A DNA stretch of 8,132 bases from NCBI GenBank assembly GCA_021807655.1, contig JAKBCT010000036.1:1-8132 (forward strand), written 5' to 3'. The stretch is from Actinomycetes bacterium. Lineage in GTDB: Bacteria; Actinomycetota; Acidimicrobiia; Acidimicrobiales; RAAP-2. The notes under the pieces were generated by a model. That model made no database searches, was not told the DNA's origin, and saw nothing but the letters and a program-made list of their open reading frames with translations. Position numbers and translations under genes: made by a program. Below are positions 5,732-8,132 of the stretch, piece by piece (the stretch's first letter is position 1; every line of letters starts with the position of its first letter).

Positions 5732-6909
5732 TGAAGCCTCGTTTGAACAAGACGGTGGCGGCGGTCGCGTCGAGTGCCCTGCTGTTGATGGCGGTGCCGG
5801 CAATCGGCATCGCGTCAACGTCGGGGGCTGCGGCGAAGCCGACCTACGTCATCGGTTATCAGGGACCATTGTCTGGTGGCAACCAGCAGCTCGGCTTGAA
5901 CATGGTGTTCGCCGTCCAGTTGGCCATTAATCAGGCCAACGCGAGCCACAAGCTGCCGTTCATCTTGAAGCTGGCAACGTACGACGACCAGGGAGACCCG
6001 ACGATTGCGCCAACCCAAGCGCAAGCGGCGATCGCCAACAAGCAGCTGATCGCGGTGGTCGGGCCGGCCTTCTCGGGTGCCACGGCAGCCTCGGAGCCCT
6101 TCTATCACAAGGCCCAGGTTGCGACGGTTAGCCCGTCGGCGACGAACCCGACGCTGGCTACCAAGGGATGGAATAACTTCTTCCGCGTAGTCGCTGACGA
6201 CAATGTTCAGGGTCCCGCTGACGCGAACTACCTCGTCAAGAAGTTGGGTGTCAAGTCGCTGTACGTCGTCAACGACGGCACGGCGTATGGCTCGGGTGTC
6301 GCTGGTGCGGTGGCGACCCAGGCGACCAAGGATGGCGCGACGGTAACGCCCGCCACGGTGCCCGGCACGTCGCAGTGCCAGAACGGGTCGGCCTCGTCGT
6401 CTGAGTATCAGGCTGCGGCTACCCAGGTCGTCGCGAGTGGTGCCAAGGGGATGTTCTACGGCGGTTACTACTGCGACCTCGGTCTCTTCCTCGGGGCGTT
6501 GCAGAGTGCCGGCTACACCGGCAAGATCATGTCCGACGATGGCTCGTTGTCACCGGCCCTGATTCAGGGGACGACCCCCGCGTCGGCCGCCAACGGGGTT
6601 TACCTGACGTGCGCGTGCTCGAGTTCGACGGACCAGTCGTTCAACCGCCAGTACCAGGCGCTCGCCCACTTCAGTGCGGCCAACGCGACGTACGCGCCTG
6701 AGTCCTACGACGCCACCAACGTGATCATCAAGGCGATGACCTCGCTCAAGAAGATCACCCGTGCGGCCGTCGTCAAGGCGCTGCGCACCATCGTCATGAA
6801 GGGCATCACCAAGGTGATCCGATTCCAGAAGAACGGCAACATCGCCGGTTCTGCGATCTACGTCAACCAGGTGAAGAACGGCAAGATCGTTCAATTGGGC
6901 CTGGAGTAA
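5731..6909 (+). CDS. livK: ABC transporter substrate-binding protein, branched-chain amino acid type
   Basis: This is the extracytoplasmic receptor that delivers its ligand to the LivH/LivM permease. The 392 residues start with a Sec-type signal peptide: a basic n-region (KPRLNK), a hydrophobic stretch (about 8-29) and likely cleavage after GAAA near residue 35. There is no lipobox Cys, so it does not look like a lipoprotein. The mature part is a type I periplasmic-binding fold (Peripla_BP_6): IGYQGPLSGG (41-50), GPAFSGATAASEPFYHKAQV (111-130) and SPSATNP (134-140). These align well with the LivK ligand-binding loop that holds the amino-acid alpha groups. FRVVADDNVQG (151-161) and YGSG (186-189) follow. 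Four mature cysteines (216, 248, 294, 296) could form disulfides. Family members also bind amides, urea or aromatic compounds, so the ligand is not certain. Permease genes follow directly. Confidence 0.9.
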   Translation: MKPRLNKTVAAVASSALLLMAVPAIGIASTSGAAAKPTYVIGYQGPLSGGNQQLGLNMVFAVQLAINQANASHKLPFILKLATYDDQGDPTIAPTQAQAAIANKQLIAVVGPAFSGATAASEPFYHKAQVATVSPSATNPTLATKGWNNFFRVVADDNVQGPADANYLVKKLGVKSLYVVNDGTAYGSGVAGAVATQATKDGATVTPATVPGTSQCQNGSASSSEYQAAATQVVASGAKGMFYGGYYCDLGLFLGALQSAGYTGKIMSDDGSLSPALIQGTTPASAANGVYLTCACSSSTDQSFNRQYQALAHFSAANATYAPESYDATNVIIKAMTSLKKITRAAVVKALRTIVMKGITKVIRFQKNGNIAGSAIYVNQVKNGKIVQLGLE

Positions 6910-6924
6910 CGACACCACCGCAAT

Positions 6925-6965
6925 ATCGCAAGGACCGGGGGCGTTTCGCCCCCGGTCCTTGCGAT
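6925..6965 (+). terminator. 19-bp perfect hairpin between livK and livH (terminator or attenuator)
   Basis: Two perfectly complementary 19-base arms (6925-6943 and 6947-6965) flank a TTT loop; the arms run ATCGCAAGGACC then GGGGGCG. The stem is very stable and begins 15 bases after the livK stop. No T run follows the right arm (it reads GTGGGTACAC), so it is not a textbook intrinsic terminator, though GC-rich actinobacteria often use such stems. Since livH follows on the same strand, partial termination or protection of the livK message from 3' decay is likely, giving more binding protein than permease. The structure is certain; the function is inferred. Confidence 0.8.
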
Positions 6966-7002
6966 GTGGGTACACTCGTCGGCGACGATTAAAGGGGAAC
7001 TG

Positions 7003-7965
7003 TTGGGAGCGTTTGGTCACTACCTCTCCGGTCACTTCGCTACCTTTCGGCTGGAATTCTGGGCGCTCTTCATCGGCGGTCTCGCGAACGGCTTCCTCTA
7101 CGGCATGGTCGCGATCGGCTACACCTTGGTCTACGGCGTACTTCGGTTGATCAACTTCGCGCACTCCGAGATCTTCATGTCCGGTGGCTTTGCGGGTTAC
7201 TTCCTCATGAAGGCGTTGATCGGCAATACCGTTCCCAGTGGCGTGGCGACGATCGGCTTGATCACACTCGGGATCGTGGTGAGCGGCACGGTCGGCGCGG
7301 TCGTTGCCACGGGGGTGGAACGCGTGGCGTATCGGCCATTACGTCGCCGGCGCGCTCCGGCACTGGCGTATTTGATCAGTGCCATCGGTGCGTCGTACTT
7401 CCTCTACAACATGGCGGGCAAGGAATTCGGTCGATACTCGACGTCCATGCCCCAGCCGTACACCAATCACGCCGTGTTCCACGTCTTCGGCGCGCCGGTG
7501 CTGATGTACGACATCATCATTTTTGTCGCCGGGATCATCATGTTGTTCGCGCTGGACCGCGTCGTGGCAACGACGAAGCTCGGTCGCAGTATCCGAGCGG
7601 TCGCCCAGGACGCCGAGACCGCATCGCTCATGGGGGTCAACATTGACCGCACCATCGCCCTGACGTTCATTGTCGGCGGCGCCCTGGGCGGTGCCGCGGG
7701 CTTTCTCTTCGGGATGGGGACGGGTGTCGTGTACACCATGGGCTTCACCCCAGCGCTCAAGGCCTTCACCGCCGCGGTGCTCGGCGGTATCGGCAACTTG
7801 CGTGGCGCGATGCTCGGGGGCCTGTTGCTCGGCATCGTGGAGAGTCTCTCAGTCGTATTCGTGCAAGCCGCGTACATCGACGTCGTCGCGTTCGGCATCC
7901 TGGTGGCCGTCCTGCTCTTTCGCCCGACAGGCATCTTGGGTGAGCGTTTGGGGAGGGCTGCGTAG
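7003..7965 (+). CDS. livH: Branched-chain amino acid ABC transporter permease LivH
   Basis: This inner-membrane permease should pair with LivM to form the channel of a LivKHMGF-type importer. I prefer the TTG at 7003 (320 residues) with AAAGGGG at 6991-6997 just upstream. The ATG at 6964 in the same frame would add 13 residues, but it lies in the right arm of the hairpin and has no ribosome binding site. The family pattern is clear: LANGFLYGMVAIGYTLVYGVLRLINFAHSE in pieces across 27-56, where the GYTLVYG and NFAHSE motifs are typical. Hydrophobic segments fall at about 20-49, 60-74, 82-104, 119-136, 168-188, 218-242, 253-283 and 289-306. The cytoplasmic loop GRSIRAVAQDAETASLMGVN (194-213) is the coupling region for the ATPases, and GGIGNLRGAMLGG (261-273) is the conserved C-terminal motif. 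The stop overlaps the next GTG by one base. Confidence 0.93.
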   Translation: MGAFGHYLSGHFATFRLEFWALFIGGLANGFLYGMVAIGYTLVYGVLRLINFAHSEIFMSGGFAGYFLMKALIGNTVPSGVATIGLITLGIVVSGTVGAVVATGVERVAYRPLRRRRAPALAYLISAIGASYFLYNMAGKEFGRYSTSMPQPYTNHAVFHVFGAPVLMYDIIIFVAGIIMLFALDRVVATTKLGRSIRAVAQDAETASLMGVNIDRTIALTFIVGGALGGAAGFLFGMGTGVVYTMGFTPALKAFTAAVLGGIGNLRGAMLGGLLLGIVESLSVVFVQAAYIDVVAFGILVAVLLFRPTGILGERLGRAA

Positions 7966-8132
7966 TGAAGACCTTCTTGCGCGGTCCGCACGGGCGTCGA
8001 CTCTTCAGCATGCTCGCGGCCGTCGCCGTGCTCGAACTGATGACCGGGCCGCCGGGGAACACGCTGACGCCCATGGCCGGTATCGATGGATCGTTCGCGG
8101 AGCCATCACCCTTCTTCGGCCTGTTCCAAACG
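7965..8132 (+). CDS. livM: Probable branched-chain amino acid ABC permease LivM, N-terminal fragment
   Basis: A GTG at 7965 shares one base with the livH stop (TAGTG) and opens a frame that runs without a stop to the window end, 56 codons. GGGGAGGG at 7950-7957 is a strong ribosome binding site seven bases upstream. The peptide begins MKTFLRGPHGRR, a basic n-region, followed by a hydrophobic stretch LFSMLAAVAVLELM (13-26), which fits the first membrane segment of a permease; a polar loop follows. No LivM family motif is reached within the window, so the product name rests mainly on position after livK and livH. The reading frame itself is well supported by the ribosome binding site and the coupled start. 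Confidence 0.68.
   Translation, partial: MKTFLRGPHGRRLFSMLAAVAVLELMTGPPGNTLTPMAGIDGSFAEPSPFFGLFQT

Noticed and set aside
6971..6976. TACACT as a -10 for a separate livH promoter
   Set aside because: The position for a -35 falls in the C-run of the hairpin arm and has no match; kept only as a remote possibility.

Overview
The window is a GC-rich chromosomal segment made almost entirely of tightly packed core genes. I see no mobile element, CRISPR array, tRNA or rRNA. The organism is most likely an actinomycete-type high-GC bacterium. The dapF-hflX-(...)-lexA order is known from Actinomycetota, the SOS operators are of the GAAC-N4-GTTC type shared by Actinomycetota and Bacillota, GTG starts are frequent, and -10 elements read TACGAT. 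The DapD is the short Escherichia coli-like type rather than the longer mycobacterial type, which hints at a deep or non-classical actinobacterial lineage such as Acidimicrobiia. That placement is an inference.

Positions 1-4694 (+ strand) look like one operon: the end of dapF, then hflX, dapC, dapD and dapE. DapD, DapC, DapE and DapF are consecutive enzymes of the succinylase branch of lysine/meso-diaminopimelate synthesis. They take tetrahydrodipicolinate to N-succinyl-ketopimelate, N-succinyl-LL-DAP, LL-DAP and meso-DAP, for peptidoglycan and lysine. The ribosome-associated GTPase HflX sits inside this set. Three of the four junctions (dapF/hflX, hflX/dapC, dapD/dapE) are the same 4-base GTGA stop/start overlap. 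The exception, dapC/dapD, has a 20-base gap holding a TACGAT positioned for a leaderless dapD transcript.

Positions 4695-4845 are a short convergent gap with no convincing terminator. lexA follows on the minus strand (4846-5469). Its promoter (TTGCCC-17 bp-TACGAT) lies between two SOS boxes, a perfect 16-bp palindrome over the predicted start site and a one-mismatch box on the -35, so it is a readable autorepressed SOS promoter.

Positions 5567-8132 (+ strand) hold the start of a branched-chain amino-acid type ABC importer. A promoter and roughly 130-base leader come first, with a possible 37-codon upstream ORF that ends on the first base of the livK start. Then come livK (secreted binding protein), a 19-bp perfect hairpin, livH (permease) and the first 56 codons of a probable livM, cut by the window end. 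The hairpin between livK and livH fits the usual need for more binding protein than permease.

Nothing here amounts to a new system. The points most worth a second look are the double-operator lexA promoter, the upstream ORF coupled to livK, the livK/livH hairpin that conflicts with the longest livH start, the possible leaderless internal dapD promoter, and the E. coli-type DapD.
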